Assembly: GCF_030316855.1 (NCBI RefSeq)
Contig: NZ_JASZYR010000002.1
Location: 1 to 64,000 of the forward strand
Length of the DNA: 64,000 bases
DNA from: Variovorax sp. J22P240
GTDB taxonomy: Bacteria > Pseudomonadota > Gammaproteobacteria > Burkholderiales > Burkholderiaceae_C
Direction of reading: 5' to 3'
Shown here: piece after piece, positions 1 through 9,469 of the stretch
Position numbering within the stretch: position 1 is the stretch's first letter
Layout: each line of letters begins with the position of its first letter
Translations under genes and position numbers: made by a program
The notes under the pieces: model-generated
Told to the model about the DNA's origin: nothing
Databases searched by the model: none
The model's input: only the letters and a program-made list of their open reading frames with translations

Positions 1-86
1 TCCTTCCCATCCCGAACAGGACAGTGAAACGCCTCAGCGCCGATGATAGTGCGGGTTCCCGTGTGAAAGTAGGTCATCGTCAGGCT
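1..86 (+). rRNA. rrf: 5S ribosomal RNA, 3' part
   Basis: The window opens inside a 5S rRNA. The stretch runs from the conserved CCCATCCCGAACAGGA loop region through GTAGGTCATCGTCAGGC, which pairs with the missing 5' end of the molecule. About the first 30 nt lie off the window. The sequence is of the betaproteobacterial type. It is followed at once by a strong intrinsic terminator, so this is the distal end of an rrn operon. Confidence 0.93.
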
Positions 87-100
87 CTTACAGCCCAGAA

Positions 101-131
101 AAGCCCAGCCCCTCAAAGGCTGGGCTTTTTT
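101..131 (+). terminator. rrn operon intrinsic terminator
   Basis: Perfect 10-bp stem AAGCCCAGCC / GGCTGGGCTT with a 7-nt loop, running into a T-tract, 14 nt after the 5S rRNA end. This is the expected position and form for termination of the ribosomal RNA operon. Confidence 0.92.
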
Positions 132-178
132 GCGTTTGAATTCGACGTTCAGACTCATCGTTCGACGCGAACAATTGG

Positions 179-1306
179 CTATGGAAACGAGCCTGCAGCC
201 CCAGCGCTCTTCTTCTTGCCAGGCACCCGACGACGGTGCTGGCTCAGGAACACCAGCAATCGCGATTCCGCAGCACTCAGGTGGCGCGTGCTGCATGTGA
301 CGAGGGCGATCTTTGACCAGATGTCGTTCATGGCGTCTGCATCGTCGGCCAGCGTGGTGCCAAGTGCGAGTACGGCCGGATGCACATACGCCTTTTTGCA
401 CACGGCGGGCGTATTTCCGAGTTGGGCGGCCACGGCTTTCAATATGTCCTTTGCACTGAACCGGTCGGTGTTCGTCTCTCTCTTCCCATCGACGCCTTCG
501 CAGGCCAGGCGCGTCAGTTCCAGCGCTTGCACAGTTCCGTGCCAAGTTCGGAAATCCTTAGCAGTGAAGTCTGCATGAGCGATATCGCGTAAGTAGTCAT
601 TCACATCGGTGGATGAAATGCCTCGCACCTCGCCGTCCTCAGTCTGGCACTGGAAGAGTTCTTGCCCGGGCAATTGCTGGCATCCGCGAACCACCTTCGA
701 GACTCGCGGATCGTCAAGCCTCGCCTCGTGCATTACGCCGCTCTTGCCGCGGAAACGCAGCCTTAACGATGCGCCGCGAACGTCAGCATGTTGATTGCGG
801 AGAGTCGTGAGGCCAAACGAGCCATTGCTGCTCGCATATTCCTCGTTCCCCACCCGCAGGAAGGTTGTGTCGAGCAAGCGGACCAGCGTAGCCAACACAA
901 CTTCGCGGCCCAACGGTGCACGAGGTCTCGCCCGCAAGTCGCGCGCCACCCGGCTGCGAATCCTCGGAAGCGCGCGGCCAAAGGCCTCGAGCCGATCGAA
1001 TTTGGTCTCGTCCTTCAGCGCGCGCCAACCCGCGTGGTAGCGGTATTGCTTGCGGCCGCGCACATCGAAACCGGTCGCCTGAAGATGGCCGTTCGCCAGC
1101 GGGCAGATCCAGACGTCTCGGTAGGCGGGCGGAATTGCCAACTGTCGGATACGGAAGAGCTCATCGACGTCTCGTACCCATCCGCCCTCGGCGTCACGGT
1201 ACCGAAATGCCGCTCCTCGCTTCACCCGCTGCCATCCGGGCATGCAGGAATCAACATAGACCAGCCCGTTGGCGAGCGGAGCGGGGCGATGACTCGATTC
1301 GGGCAT
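179..1306 (-). CDS. DNA topoisomerase IB (poxvirus/bacterial type)
   Basis: Type IB topoisomerases relax supercoils through a transient 3'-phosphotyrosyl bond. The 375-residue product has the N-terminal LVYV and WICP..GHLQATG..RGRKQYRYH blocks of the bacterial family, then FLRVGNEEY, KDFRTWHGT (catalytic Arg and His near 253 and 256) and CKKAYVHP, whose Tyr near 307 is the predicted nucleophile. The ATG at 1306 was chosen because it places LVYV about 15 residues from the start, as in homologues. A GTG at 1417 would add 37 residues without family resemblance, and neither start has a strong ribosome site. It stands alone, tail to tail with the rRNA operon. The function assignment is firm and the start less so. 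Confidence 0.88.
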   Translation of the reverse strand: MPESSHRPAPLANGLVYVDSCMPGWQRVKRGAAFRYRDAEGGWVRDVDELFRIRQLAIPPAYRDVWICPLANGHLQATGFDVRGRKQYRYHAGWRALKDETKFDRLEAFGRALPRIRSRVARDLRARPRAPLGREVVLATLVRLLDTTFLRVGNEEYASSNGSFGLTTLRNQHADVRGASLRLRFRGKSGVMHEARLDDPRVSKVVRGCQQLPGQELFQCQTEDGEVRGISSTDVNDYLRDIAHADFTAKDFRTWHGTVQALELTRLACEGVDGKRETNTDRFSAKDILKAVAAQLGNTPAVCKKAYVHPAVLALGTTLADDADAMNDIWSKIALVTCSTRHLSAAESRLLVFLSQHRRRVPGKKKSAGAAGSFP

Positions 1307-1462
1307 GAGGTTTGCGACAATCGCGCACAAAGACGCAGCAGGAGATGCGTCACAGCGTGGTGGCACCGGATCAGCGCCGGTGTAGGACTCCACAAACGTT
1401 GCCGGTGCGTCGCGCACTTGTGTCGACGTCCGTTCCCCCTTATTCCTTCGGAGAGAGATCCC

Positions 1463-2491
1463 ATGTTCCCAGGCTGGTCCATTGGCGCGCGATGGTTGGT
1501 GCTGCCCGCCGTCGTCGCGCTCGCCGCCGGTTGCGCGTCGACCCCCTCACCGAAAGTCGCCGAGCCCGTCCAGGTCAAAGTGTTCGTTGCCGCCATGTTC
1601 GAGGTCGGCCAGAACACCGGCGATCGCGCGGGCGAATTCCAGCATTGGTACGAGCGCTATTGGAAGGGCGCAACGCCGATCACCGTGCCCGGCGCGCTGT
1701 CGCCCGTGTACTGCAATGCCGACGGCGTCTGTGGCGCTGTGCTCGGAATGGGCAAGGTCAATTCGTCGTCGTCGATGCAGGCGATCTTGCTGAATCCGAA
1801 CTTCGATTTCTCCAAGGCCTACTACGTGATCTCGGGCGTGGCCGGCACGCCGCCTTCGCGCGGCACGATCGGCGAGGTGAACTGGGCCACCTGGCTTGTG
1901 GACTATGACCTCGGCCACCGCTGGGCGCCGGAAGAGAACAAGGCCGGCGAGCCGACCTTCATGCCGCGCAAGGGCTACGAGGAGTACCGCCGCTTCAAGC
2001 TCAACCCGGAACTCGTAGCGTGGGCGATGAAGTTGTCGGCAGACACGCCGCTGAAGGATGCTGACTCCGCGCGCAACTACCGGATGCGCTACCCGCAAGC
2101 CGCCGCACGGCGCGCTCCGTTCGTCGGCACCGGCACGCACATGACGGGCGACACCTTTTTCCACGGCCCCGGCATGTCCAACCAGGCGCAGTACATCGCC
2201 AAGCTCTACGGCGCCGACGACTACGTCATTACCGAGATGGAGGCCGCCGCGATCACCCTCGTGATCAAACGCACGCACGGCACCGACCGTGTGATGAGCC
2301 TGCGCGGCGCCGTCAACTTCGACCAGGGCAATCCGCGCGAAACCACGCTGCAGCATCTGGATCCGGCCCCTGGCGAAACCGCCGGCGGCTTTGCCGAGAC
2401 CGTCCAGAACATCGAACTCGTCGGCAGCCGCGTCGTCGACCACATCGTCGCCAACTGGCCGCAATGGCAGGGCGGTGTGCCGGCGCGTTGA
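1463..2491 (+). CDS. Purine nucleoside permease-family lipoprotein (NUP)
   Basis: The 342-residue product begins with a lipoprotein signal: charged start, hydrophobic WLVLPAVVALAAG and a Cys at the lipobox (LAAGC). The rest resembles the NUP family (PF06516), described first in yeast purine nucleoside transport and in fact related to nucleoside phosphorylases. Visible blocks are VFVAAMFEVGQN, GMGKVNSSSS, YYVISGVAGTPP, GTGTHMTGDTFFHG and ITEMEAAA. ATG 1463 has GGAGAGAG about 6 nt upstream. The open frame continues 675 nt upstream, but that part lies antisense to the topoisomerase gene and is not coding. The role is inferred: a periplasmic or membrane-bound nucleoside-binding or -cleaving protein. 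Confidence 0.85.
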   Translation: MFPGWSIGARWLVLPAVVALAAGCASTPSPKVAEPVQVKVFVAAMFEVGQNTGDRAGEFQHWYERYWKGATPITVPGALSPVYCNADGVCGAVLGMGKVNSSSSMQAILLNPNFDFSKAYYVISGVAGTPPSRGTIGEVNWATWLVDYDLGHRWAPEENKAGEPTFMPRKGYEEYRRFKLNPELVAWAMKLSADTPLKDADSARNYRMRYPQAAARRAPFVGTGTHMTGDTFFHGPGMSNQAQYIAKLYGADDYVITEMEAAAITLVIKRTHGTDRVMSLRGAVNFDQGNPRETTLQHLDPAPGETAGGFAETVQNIELVGSRVVDHIVANWPQWQGGVPAR

Positions 2492-2500
2492 AAGGCCACG

Positions 2501-3745
2501 CTAGAAGAGCGAGGCAGTTCGCGCCACGGATCCGGCATCGTCCGGTGTTCGCCGACGACTGCTCGCCTTTGGCTGGTCTGCCAAGGTGGCCGCATCGCCC
2601 ACCTTGGCAAGCGCCCCTACTCGCACGCCGAGCAGACGCAGCGGCCGCTCCAGCGGCACCCGCTTGAGGCATCGGCCCGCAATCTGCCGGATCGCCTTGG
2701 CGTCGGCGGTGAAGTGGTCGATGGTCTGGTCGCGCGTCGCGATCTTGAAGTCGTCGTAGCGCAGCTTGATGCCGATCGTCTTGCCGACGTAGCCCTTGCG
2801 CTGCAGGTCCTCGGCGACTTTCTCGCACAGGTGCGTGAAGATGGCGCCCAACTCGGCCCGGTCTCGCACGGCCTGCAGATCGCGGTTGAAGGTTGTTTCG
2901 CGACTCATCGAGACGGGCTCGCTCTCGGTGACGACGGGCCGGTTGTCGCGTCCCCAGGCGACCTCGTGCATCCATGCGCCAGTGGCCTTGCCGAAGTTCG
3001 CGACCAGCCACTCGCGATCGCGCGCCGCGAGTTCGCCGATGGTCCGGATCTCATGGCGCTGCAACTTCTCGTCCGCCTTGGGGCCGATGCCGTTGACCTT
3101 GCGGCACGGCAGCGGCCAGATGCGCGATTGGAGATCGCCCTCGAAGACCACCGAGATGCCATTGGGCTTGTCGAACTCGCTCGCCATCTTGGCCAGCAGC
3201 TTGTTGGGTGCGATGCCGATCGAGCAGGTGAGCCCGGTCGCCTCGAGAATCGACTTCTGAATGAGCCGTGCCAGCACGCGCCCGCCTTCGCGCTGGCCGC
3301 CGGGAACGTCGGTGAAATCGATGTAGACCTCGTCGACACCTCGGTCTTCCATGACCGGCGCGATCTCGGTGATGACCTCCTTGAACCGCCGTGAGAATCT
3401 GCGGTACTCATCGAAATCCACCGGCAGGATGATCGCCTGCGGACACAGCTTTGCCGCCTTCATGAGCCCCATCGCGGATCCCACGCCGAACTGGCGTGCC
3501 GGATACGTCGCGGTCGTGATCACACCCCGTCCTGCGTAGTCCTTGAGCAGCGGAAAGGCCCCGACTGGTATGTCCGCCAACGTGGCGCCCTCGGGTAGAT
3601 CGCGGATGGCCTCGTCCACCTTGCGGCGCCCGCCGCCAATCACCACCGGCAGGCCCTTGAGTTGCGGGTAGCGCAGCAGCTCGACCGATGCGTAGAAGGC
3701 ATCCATGTCGAGGTGGGCGATGCGGCGAATCGGTGCGGCGGTCAC
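2501..3745 (-). CDS. dinB: DNA polymerase IV (Y-family translesion polymerase)
   Basis: The 414-residue product carries the Y-family catalytic core: HLDMDAFYASVE (metal ligand Asp13) and RGVDEVYIDFTD (Asp138, Glu139). These are followed by CSIGIAPNKLLAKMAS, the helix-hairpin-helix region NGIGPKADEKL, the little-finger domain, and a C-terminal TASLF that fits a beta-clamp-binding tail. Pol IV performs error-prone bypass of damaged template. The start is a GTG at 3745, which gives MTAAPIRRIAHLD. The frame stays open upstream to 3904, but those residues do not look like a Y-family N-terminus. Between beta strands of the palm there is an extra stretch (about residues 44-75) absent from E. coli DinB and, as I recall, usual in Burkholderiales. 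It converges with the NUP gene 9 bp away. Confidence 0.92.
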   Translation of the reverse strand: MTAAPIRRIAHLDMDAFYASVELLRYPQLKGLPVVIGGGRRKVDEAIRDLPEGATLADIPVGAFPLLKDYAGRGVITTATYPARQFGVGSAMGLMKAAKLCPQAIILPVDFDEYRRFSRRFKEVITEIAPVMEDRGVDEVYIDFTDVPGGQREGGRVLARLIQKSILEATGLTCSIGIAPNKLLAKMASEFDKPNGISVVFEGDLQSRIWPLPCRKVNGIGPKADEKLQRHEIRTIGELAARDREWLVANFGKATGAWMHEVAWGRDNRPVVTESEPVSMSRETTFNRDLQAVRDRAELGAIFTHLCEKVAEDLQRKGYVGKTIGIKLRYDDFKIATRDQTIDHFTADAKAIRQIAGRCLKRVPLERPLRLLGVRVGALAKVGDAATLADQPKASSRRRTPDDAGSVARTASLF

Positions 3746-3888
3746 GGCCGGTATTGTCGTCTGACGCAGCTGGTGGCATGGTCTGCGCGGCCAACCTTCA
3801 CGTGCTCCGGCGCTCCTGAACTGAGCACGCAGGGCGCGGATGCAATCCAGACTTGCGCATGGCAGGCGCCCGGTGCCATCATCGGCGT

Positions 3889-4449
3889 ATGCAGACCATC
3901 GCATTCATGCTCTGGCGCCGGCTCGGCACCCCCGGTCATGATGTGTGCCGTCTCGATCGCAACGGCGAGAACTGGCAGATCGACGGCGCCGCGGCGTTTC
4001 GCAACGAGGACGGTCGCATCGCCCAACTCCACTACCGAGTCCGCTGCGACCGCGCCTGGCACACCCAATGGGGAACGGTGCGCGGCTGGCTCGGCAGCGA
4101 AGCAATCGACCTGTCCATCGTGCGCGATGCGCATGGCAGCTGGAAGCTCAACGACGCCTCGGTGCCGGAGCTGGGCCACTGCGTCGACCTCGATCTCGGC
4201 TTCACGCCGGCGACCAATTTGATGGCATTGCGCCGGTTGCATCTCGCCCCGGGCGAAGCGTCCGACGCCCCGGCGGCATGGCTCGATCTCGACAGCGGCA
4301 GCCTGAGCGAACTCAAGCAGCACTACGAGCGGCGCGGCGAGACCGAGTACTGGTACACCGCGCCGCGCTTCGACTACGCGGCCATGCTCGAAGTCACGTC
4401 CGATGGCTTTGTCCGGCACTACCCCACGCTGTGGGAAGCCGAGGCCTGA
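3889..4449 (+). CDS. Putative glycolipid-binding family protein (PF06475)
   Basis: The soluble 186-residue protein has no signal or membrane segment. Its pattern (a start like TIAFMLWRRL, then YRVRCDRAWHTQWGTVRGWLG, GCW-like VDLDLGFTPATNLMALRRL, and a final TEYWYTAPRFDYAAMLEVTSDGFV split across strands) matches the putative glycolipid-binding family, whose biochemical role is not established. ATG 3889 was preferred to an in-frame ATG 36 nt upstream because MQTIAFMLWRRL is the family-like start. It is divergent from dinB and has no operon partner. Confidence 0.75.
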   Translation: MQTIAFMLWRRLGTPGHDVCRLDRNGENWQIDGAAAFRNEDGRIAQLHYRVRCDRAWHTQWGTVRGWLGSEAIDLSIVRDAHGSWKLNDASVPELGHCVDLDLGFTPATNLMALRRLHLAPGEASDAPAAWLDLDSGSLSELKQHYERRGETEYWYTAPRFDYAAMLEVTSDGFVRHYPTLWEAEA

Positions 4450-4467
4450 CTTCGTACTGCCGGCAAC

Positions 4468-5850
4468 TCAGGCCGTCGCCACAGGCCGGATGTTCTGGTT
4501 CACGCGGAACAGGTTACCCGGGTCGTACTGCCGCTTGATGGCCGCCAGCTTGTCGTAGTGCTCGCGGTAGGTGGCCTTCACACGGTCCTCCCCCTCGTCC
4601 ATCATGAAGTTGATGTACGCGCCGCCAGCCGAATAGGGATGCAGCGCGTCCCAGTAGTTCTTGCACCAGTCGGTGATGCGGTCGCGGTTCGCAGGATCGG
4701 GGTCCACCCCCACGATGACGGACGCCCACCGAGCGTCTCGGTAGCTGAAGGGTGTGTCCTTGCGTCCGACGCGCTGCACCGCGCCGTCGATCGGATACAG
4801 GTGCATCGACGATTGCATCGTCGGCAACTGGGCGCCGTACTCCACGTGCAGCCCGATCGCTTCGTCGGGCAGCTCGTTCACGAAATCAGCGCGCCAGTAC
4901 CACTGGTGTCCGGGTGGGTACAGGGCATCGAAGGCACTCTGCAGCATCGGGTAGGGCATGGGCCCGACGCCGTACAGCGCAGGGTTCATCGCTCGCACCG
5001 GTGCGAGCGCCTCCTCGGCCTGCGCCGGAACTCCGCTGTAGCACCAAACCACGCCACACATCTTCTTCAGGTGCAGTTCCTCGGGGAAGGGCGGGCCAGG
5101 CGGTACGGTGAGGAAGGCGAAGAAGCCATTCAGCTCCGTCGGCGCTTTGCCGATGAAATCGCGATACCACTTGAACACTTCGGCCGAACGCTCCATCGGC
5201 CACAAGGTCGGACCGGCCACCACGGTGCTGAGCGGGTGTAGCCGGTACTCGAAAGAAGTCACCACGCCAAAGTTGCCGCCGCCGCCGCGCACGGCCCAGA
5301 ACAGGTCGGCGTTCTCCTTGGCATTGGCGGTGACGAAGCTCCCGTCCGCGAGCACCATGTCGACGCCCAGCAGATTGTCGATCGTCAGTCCGAAGCGCCG
5401 CGAGAGGTGCCCGATGCCACCGCCCAGCGTCAGGCCGCCGACACCGGTGGTGGAGATGATGCCCGCCGGCGTCGCCATGCCGAAGGCATGCGTCGCGTGG
5501 TCGACGTCGCCCCAGGTGCACCCGCCTTCGGCCCGCACGGTGTGGGCCTTGGGATCGACACGCACGCCGCGCAACCGGAAGAGGTCGATCACCAGGCCGT
5601 CGTCGCAGGTGCCGAGGCCGCCGCCGTTGTGTCCGCCGCCGCGCACGGCGAGCAGCAGTTGGTTGTCTCGGGCGAAATTGACCGATGCGATCACGTCCGC
5701 CACGTCGGCGCAGCGCGCGATGAGGCGCGGTCGCTTGTCGATCATGGCGTTGTAGACCTTGCGGGCCTCGTCGTAGCCGGCGTCGTCCGGCTGGATCAAA
5801 CTACCGCGCAATTGCGCCTTGTAGGCATCGAGATGGACTTCGTTGAACAT
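4468..5850 (-). CDS. FAD-binding oxidoreductase, berberine-bridge type
   Basis: The 460-residue flavoenzyme has an N-terminal PCMH-type FAD domain and a C-terminal BBE domain. RGGGHNGGG (His74) is the site where this family usually bonds FAD through the histidine. A second covalent Cys is not evident, because the GVGGLTLGGG loop is preceded by Ser-Thr-Thr. The C-terminus holds YINFMMDEGEDRVKATY and YDPGNLFRVNQN, typical of BBE. The substrate cannot be read from sequence. Relatives oxidise sugars, alkaloids or polyketide alcohols. ATG 5850 has a good AAGGAGT site. It is transcribed away from the DUF4242/LuxR pair, with which it shares a 198-bp intergenic region. Confidence 0.9.
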   Translation of the reverse strand: MFNEVHLDAYKAQLRGSLIQPDDAGYDEARKVYNAMIDKRPRLIARCADVADVIASVNFARDNQLLLAVRGGGHNGGGLGTCDDGLVIDLFRLRGVRVDPKAHTVRAEGGCTWGDVDHATHAFGMATPAGIISTTGVGGLTLGGGIGHLSRRFGLTIDNLLGVDMVLADGSFVTANAKENADLFWAVRGGGGNFGVVTSFEYRLHPLSTVVAGPTLWPMERSAEVFKWYRDFIGKAPTELNGFFAFLTVPPGPPFPEELHLKKMCGVVWCYSGVPAQAEEALAPVRAMNPALYGVGPMPYPMLQSAFDALYPPGHQWYWRADFVNELPDEAIGLHVEYGAQLPTMQSSMHLYPIDGAVQRVGRKDTPFSYRDARWASVIVGVDPDPANRDRITDWCKNYWDALHPYSAGGAYINFMMDEGEDRVKATYREHYDKLAAIKRQYDPGNLFRVNQNIRPVATA

Positions 5851-6048
5851 GACCACTCCTTGAAAGTGAGCAAAGTCTAGGAAGCCAACGACGTGTTGAC
5901 GATCCACCGGACTGATCATTTTTCGAAGTGCCGCGCGCGCCCGCGAATGGTCAGAATTGACTATGCCGCGCACGTTGACCGTGCGGCGGATTTGTCGCCC
6001 AATCATCTGCCCGGGGCCCATCGTTGCCCTGCCGGACAGGAGAGGGCC

Positions 6049-6306
6049 ATGGCACTGTTCCTTATCGAACGCCAGTACGCGGAAGAACTGGAGCTCGCGG
6101 CGGCAGACGTCGCGAGCATCCAGCGCATCAACGCCGATGTCGGCGTGAACTGGTTGTTCTCCTTTCTTTCTGCGGATCGCAAGAAGACCTATTGCCTCTA
6201 CGAGGCACCCAGCCCCGAAGAGATCCGCACGGCTGCACGCCTGGCCCGGCTGCCGGCGGATGTCGTGATCGAAGTCAGCCAGATTCGCCCCGAAGCCCTC
6301 GTGTAG
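6049..6306 (+). CDS. DUF4242 small protein (SCO4226-like)
   Basis: The 85-residue soluble protein resembles the DUF4242 / nickel-binding SCO4226 family of small ferredoxin-like-fold proteins. It shows an N-terminal MALFLIERQYAEEL, a central VNWLFSFLSADRKKTYCLYEA and an acidic-helix end. The ATG at 6049 follows AGGAG by about 7 nt. The open frame upstream to 5893 is ignored because it lacks a site and family resemblance. The next gene, a very large LuxR-type regulator, starts 33 nt downstream, so the two are probably co-transcribed. Cellular role unknown; metal binding is only known for a distant homologue. Confidence 0.8.
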   Translation: MALFLIERQYAEELELAAADVASIQRINADVGVNWLFSFLSADRKKTYCLYEAPSPEEIRTAARLARLPADVVIEVSQIRPEALV

Positions 6307-6339
6307 CGGCTTTGCACTCAGGGAACCCGAGGACCCGCT

Positions 6340-9300
6340 GTGCAATGTGCCCGATGCGGCCGCGAGAACCGGGCCGATGCCGCTTTCTGCGATGGCTGCG
6401 GTTCGGCGCTCCAGACTGCGGCTCCCGCCGCGACCTTCAACGACGAGACGGCGCGGGCTTCGATCGAACGATTCGTCGGTCGCGAGCGTGAACTCGCGGC
6501 GCTCGAAAGCGGACTGGCGCGCGCCCTCAGCGGCACGGGCGGCACGGCAGCGCTCGCTGGTGAGCCGGGCATCGGCAAGTCGCACACCGCGCAGGTCCTT
6601 GCCCAGCGCGCTGCCGCACGCGGCATGCAGGTCCTCTGGGGCCGATGCAATGAAGAGCCCGGCGCCCCGCCGTACTGGCCTTGGCTGCAACTGCTGCGCG
6701 GCTGGATCGAAACGCACGACAACGAGACCGCACGGCGCGTCCTCGGCCATGACGAGTCGGCCTTGGCGGAGATCCTGCCCCACCTCGCAGAACGATTGCC
6801 CGCCGGCGCCTTGGCACTGCCGGCGATCGATCCCGCGCAGGCACGCTTTCGCCTGTTCGATGCCATGGCGGGCTTCTGGAAACGCGCCGCCGCGGAGCAA
6901 CCCCTGTTGCTGGTGCTCGACAACGTCCATTGGGCAGACGCTTCGTCCCTGCGCCTGCTCGAATTCATCGCGCCCGATCTCCAGGTCAGTCGCATCCTGC
7001 TCGTCATCACCTACCGCGACATCGAGTTGTCGCGACAGCATCCGCTGTCGGGCACGTTGGGCGAACTCGCGCGGCACCAGTGCTTCGAACGCTTGCGTTT
7101 AACCGGCCTCGCCCGCGACGAGACGGTCCGCATGATGATGCTTGCCGGCGGCGGTGCCGTGCCGCCCGCACTCGCCGACACCGTCCACCGGCAGACCGAA
7201 GGTAACCCGCTTTTCGTGGCCGAGATGACGCGCCTGCTGATTCAGGAGCACGTGCTCGGCGAAGGCCCGCGCGGCACTGCAGCCTTGCTGGCAGTCGGCG
7301 GTCTTCGGCGCATTCCGGAAGGGGTACGCGAGGTCATCGGCCGCCGGTTGAATCGCCTGTCGCCCGTGGCCAATCAGGTGCTGGCCTGCGCATCGGTGAT
7401 TGGCCGCGAATTCGATATCGGCCTGCTGGTCCGCATCGTCGAGGACGTGGAGGAAGACGCCTGCACGGACGCGCTCGAAGAAGCATTGCAGTCCCGGGTC
7501 ATCGAAGCCGTCGAAGGGCCGGGCCGCTACCACTTCGGCCACGCCCTGTTCCGCGAGACCTTGTACGACGAGATCCCGCCGCCGCGGCGCAGCCGCCTGC
7601 ACCTCAAGGTCGGCCGCGCGATCGAGGACATTCACGGCGAAGATTCCGCGCTCCATCTGCCCGCGCTGGCCCACCACTACTGGGCCGCGCTTCCGGGAGG
7701 CGACGCGGCGCGCGCGAGCCACTATGCGCAACAGGCTGCCGAGAGTTCCGATGCCCTGTTGGCCCATGAGGAAGCGGCGCGCTACTACCGGCTCGCGCTG
7801 CAGGCGATGGATGTAGGCCGCGGCGGTGACGCTCTCGAGCGTTGCCAGGTGCTGAATTCGCTGGGCGAAGCTCATACGCGTGCCGGCGAATACCTGCAGG
7901 CACGCGAGGTGTTCGACCAGGCCGCACGGACGAGCATGCAGGTCGACTTGGCCCATGAGCTGGCACGCGCCGCGCTCGGCTTCGAGATGGCGAGCTGGTG
8001 CCCGGGCCTCCCTGGTTTCTCGGCGGCGCGCCTGTTGCGCGATGCGCTCAATGCACTGGGCGCCGAAGACCGGGTCATGAAGGCGCAGTTGCTGAGCGCA
8101 CTGGCACGCGCACTGATCTTCAGTGGTGAGGAGACGCAGGCGATGAAGGTGCACGAGGAGGCCGTCACCGTGGCCCGCCGCGCCGGCGACGCAGCCACGC
8201 TCGCGACGACCTTGCTCGCCACGCTCTCGGCCCGCTGGCAGCCCGATCGCATCAACGAGCGCATGGCGAGTGCCGACGAGGCCATCCAGATCGCCAGGCA
8301 GCAGGGCGACCGGTTCCTGCTGTACTCGGCGCTCGCGTGGCGCATGTTCGACGCCTTCGAGTTGGGCGACATGGCCACCTGGCATGAGCACGTCGAAGCC
8401 TATGCACGAGGCTCGGAAGAACTGCGGCAACCCTTTTTCCTCTACGTCGCGTCGTCGTCGCGCACCCTGCACGCATTGTTCGAAGGCCGCTTCGACGACG
8501 CCGAGCGGTTCGCGAAGCGCACCTTCGAGATCGGCGACCGCATGCCGGGCCTGGATGCGGCCGGTGTCTACGGCGTTCAGATGTTCACACTGCGCCGCGA
8601 GCAAGGCCGCCTGCAGGAGGTCGCGCCGCTGGTCCGCCATTTCGTGCAGCAGAACGCACAGACCAATGTGTGGCGGCCGGGACTCGCGCTGATCTACGTC
8701 GAGTTGGGCCAACTCGACGACGCACGATCCGAATTCGAGATCCTGGCGAACGACCGCTTCCAGTCCTTCCCGCGCGACGGCGTCTGGCTGGCGAGCCTGG
8801 CCTACCTCGCGCAAGTCTGTGCCGCACTGGGTGATGCGGCGCGTGCGGTAGATCTGTACAAACTGCTCGAGCCCTGGCGTGGGCGCAACCTTCTGGTCGG
8901 CACCGCCATTGCCTCCTTCGGTGCCGCAGATGCCTTCCTCGGGATGCTCTCGGCCACGATGCGGCAGTGGAGCGAAGCTGAAGCGCACTTTCGGGTGGCG
9001 CTGGAGATGAATGAAAGGCAGAACGCCCGGCCAGCCCTGGCGCAGGCGCGCTATGGCTACGCGCAGATGATGCTGGCCCGGGATGCCGTTGGCGACCGTG
9101 AAGCCGCCACCGGGCAACTCGATGAAGCCGCGGCCGAAGCTGCCGCACTCGACATGCGCGCGCTGTCAGCACGCATCGGTGCCCGCCGTCCGAACCTCGA
9201 CGGCACGGCCGTTGCGCACTACCCGGCCGGCCTGAGCGGCCGCGAGGCACAGGTGCTGCGTCTCGTGGCCGTCGGCAAGGGCAATCGGCAGATCGCGCGG

Positions 9301-9441
9301 GAACTCTTCGTCAGCCCCAACACGGTCGCGAACCATGTACGCAGCATCCTGAGCAAGACGCGATCAGCGAACCGCACGGAGGCTGCCGCGTTCGCCATCC
9401 ACCACGACCTGCTCAAGCAGGGCGATCGCAAAGCCTCGTGA
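6340..9441 (+). CDS. Large LuxR-family ATPase regulator with N-terminal zinc ribbon
   Basis: The 1033-residue regulator of the LAL/MalT-like architecture carries an N-terminal zinc ribbon: CxxC at residues 3 and 6 and CxxC at 17 and 20. An AAA/NB-ARC-like ATPase follows (Walker A GEPGIGKS at 74-81, Walker B LLLVLDNVHWAD near 190), then a long helical TPR-like region (about 400-900). It ends in a LuxR helix-turn-helix (LSGREAQVLRLVAVGKGN, then QIARELFVSPNTVANHV). The GTG at 6340 is chosen because it leaves the zinc ribbon intact directly after the initiator. The ribosome site is weak, so translation may be coupled to the DUF4242 gene. The inducer is unknown. The zinc ribbon plus AAA front half is more often seen on adenylate cyclase-type proteins. 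Confidence 0.9.
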   Translation: MQCARCGRENRADAAFCDGCGSALQTAAPAATFNDETARASIERFVGRERELAALESGLARALSGTGGTAALAGEPGIGKSHTAQVLAQRAAARGMQVLWGRCNEEPGAPPYWPWLQLLRGWIETHDNETARRVLGHDESALAEILPHLAERLPAGALALPAIDPAQARFRLFDAMAGFWKRAAAEQPLLLVLDNVHWADASSLRLLEFIAPDLQVSRILLVITYRDIELSRQHPLSGTLGELARHQCFERLRLTGLARDETVRMMMLAGGGAVPPALADTVHRQTEGNPLFVAEMTRLLIQEHVLGEGPRGTAALLAVGGLRRIPEGVREVIGRRLNRLSPVANQVLACASVIGREFDIGLLVRIVEDVEEDACTDALEEALQSRVIEAVEGPGRYHFGHALFRETLYDEIPPPRRSRLHLKVGRAIEDIHGEDSALHLPALAHHYWAALPGGDAARASHYAQQAAESSDALLAHEEAARYYRLALQAMDVGRGGDALERCQVLNSLGEAHTRAGEYLQAREVFDQAARTSMQVDLAHELARAALGFEMASWCPGLPGFSAARLLRDALNALGAEDRVMKAQLLSALARALIFSGEETQAMKVHEEAVTVARRAGDAATLATTLLATLSARWQPDRINERMASADEAIQIARQQGDRFLLYSALAWRMFDAFELGDMATWHEHVEAYARGSEELRQPFFLYVASSSRTLHALFEGRFDDAERFAKRTFEIGDRMPGLDAAGVYGVQMFTLRREQGRLQEVAPLVRHFVQQNAQTNVWRPGLALIYVELGQLDDARSEFEILANDRFQSFPRDGVWLASLAYLAQVCAALGDAARAVDLYKLLEPWRGRNLLVGTAIASFGAADAFLGMLSATMRQWSEAEAHFRVALEMNERQNARPALAQARYGYAQMMLARDAVGDREAATGQLDEAAAEAAALDMRALSARIGARRPNLDGTAVAHYPAGLSGREAQVLRLVAVGKGNRQIARELFVSPNTVANHVRSILSKTRSANRTEAAAFAIHHDLLKQGDRKAS

Positions 9442-9469
9442 GGCCGGTGGCTGCGACCCCATCCGGCGC

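Noticed and set aside
788..1462. 225-codon upstream extension of the nucleoside-permease lipoprotein
   Set aside because: It is antisense to the topoisomerase gene, and the true lipoprotein signal begins at 1463 with a good ribosome site.
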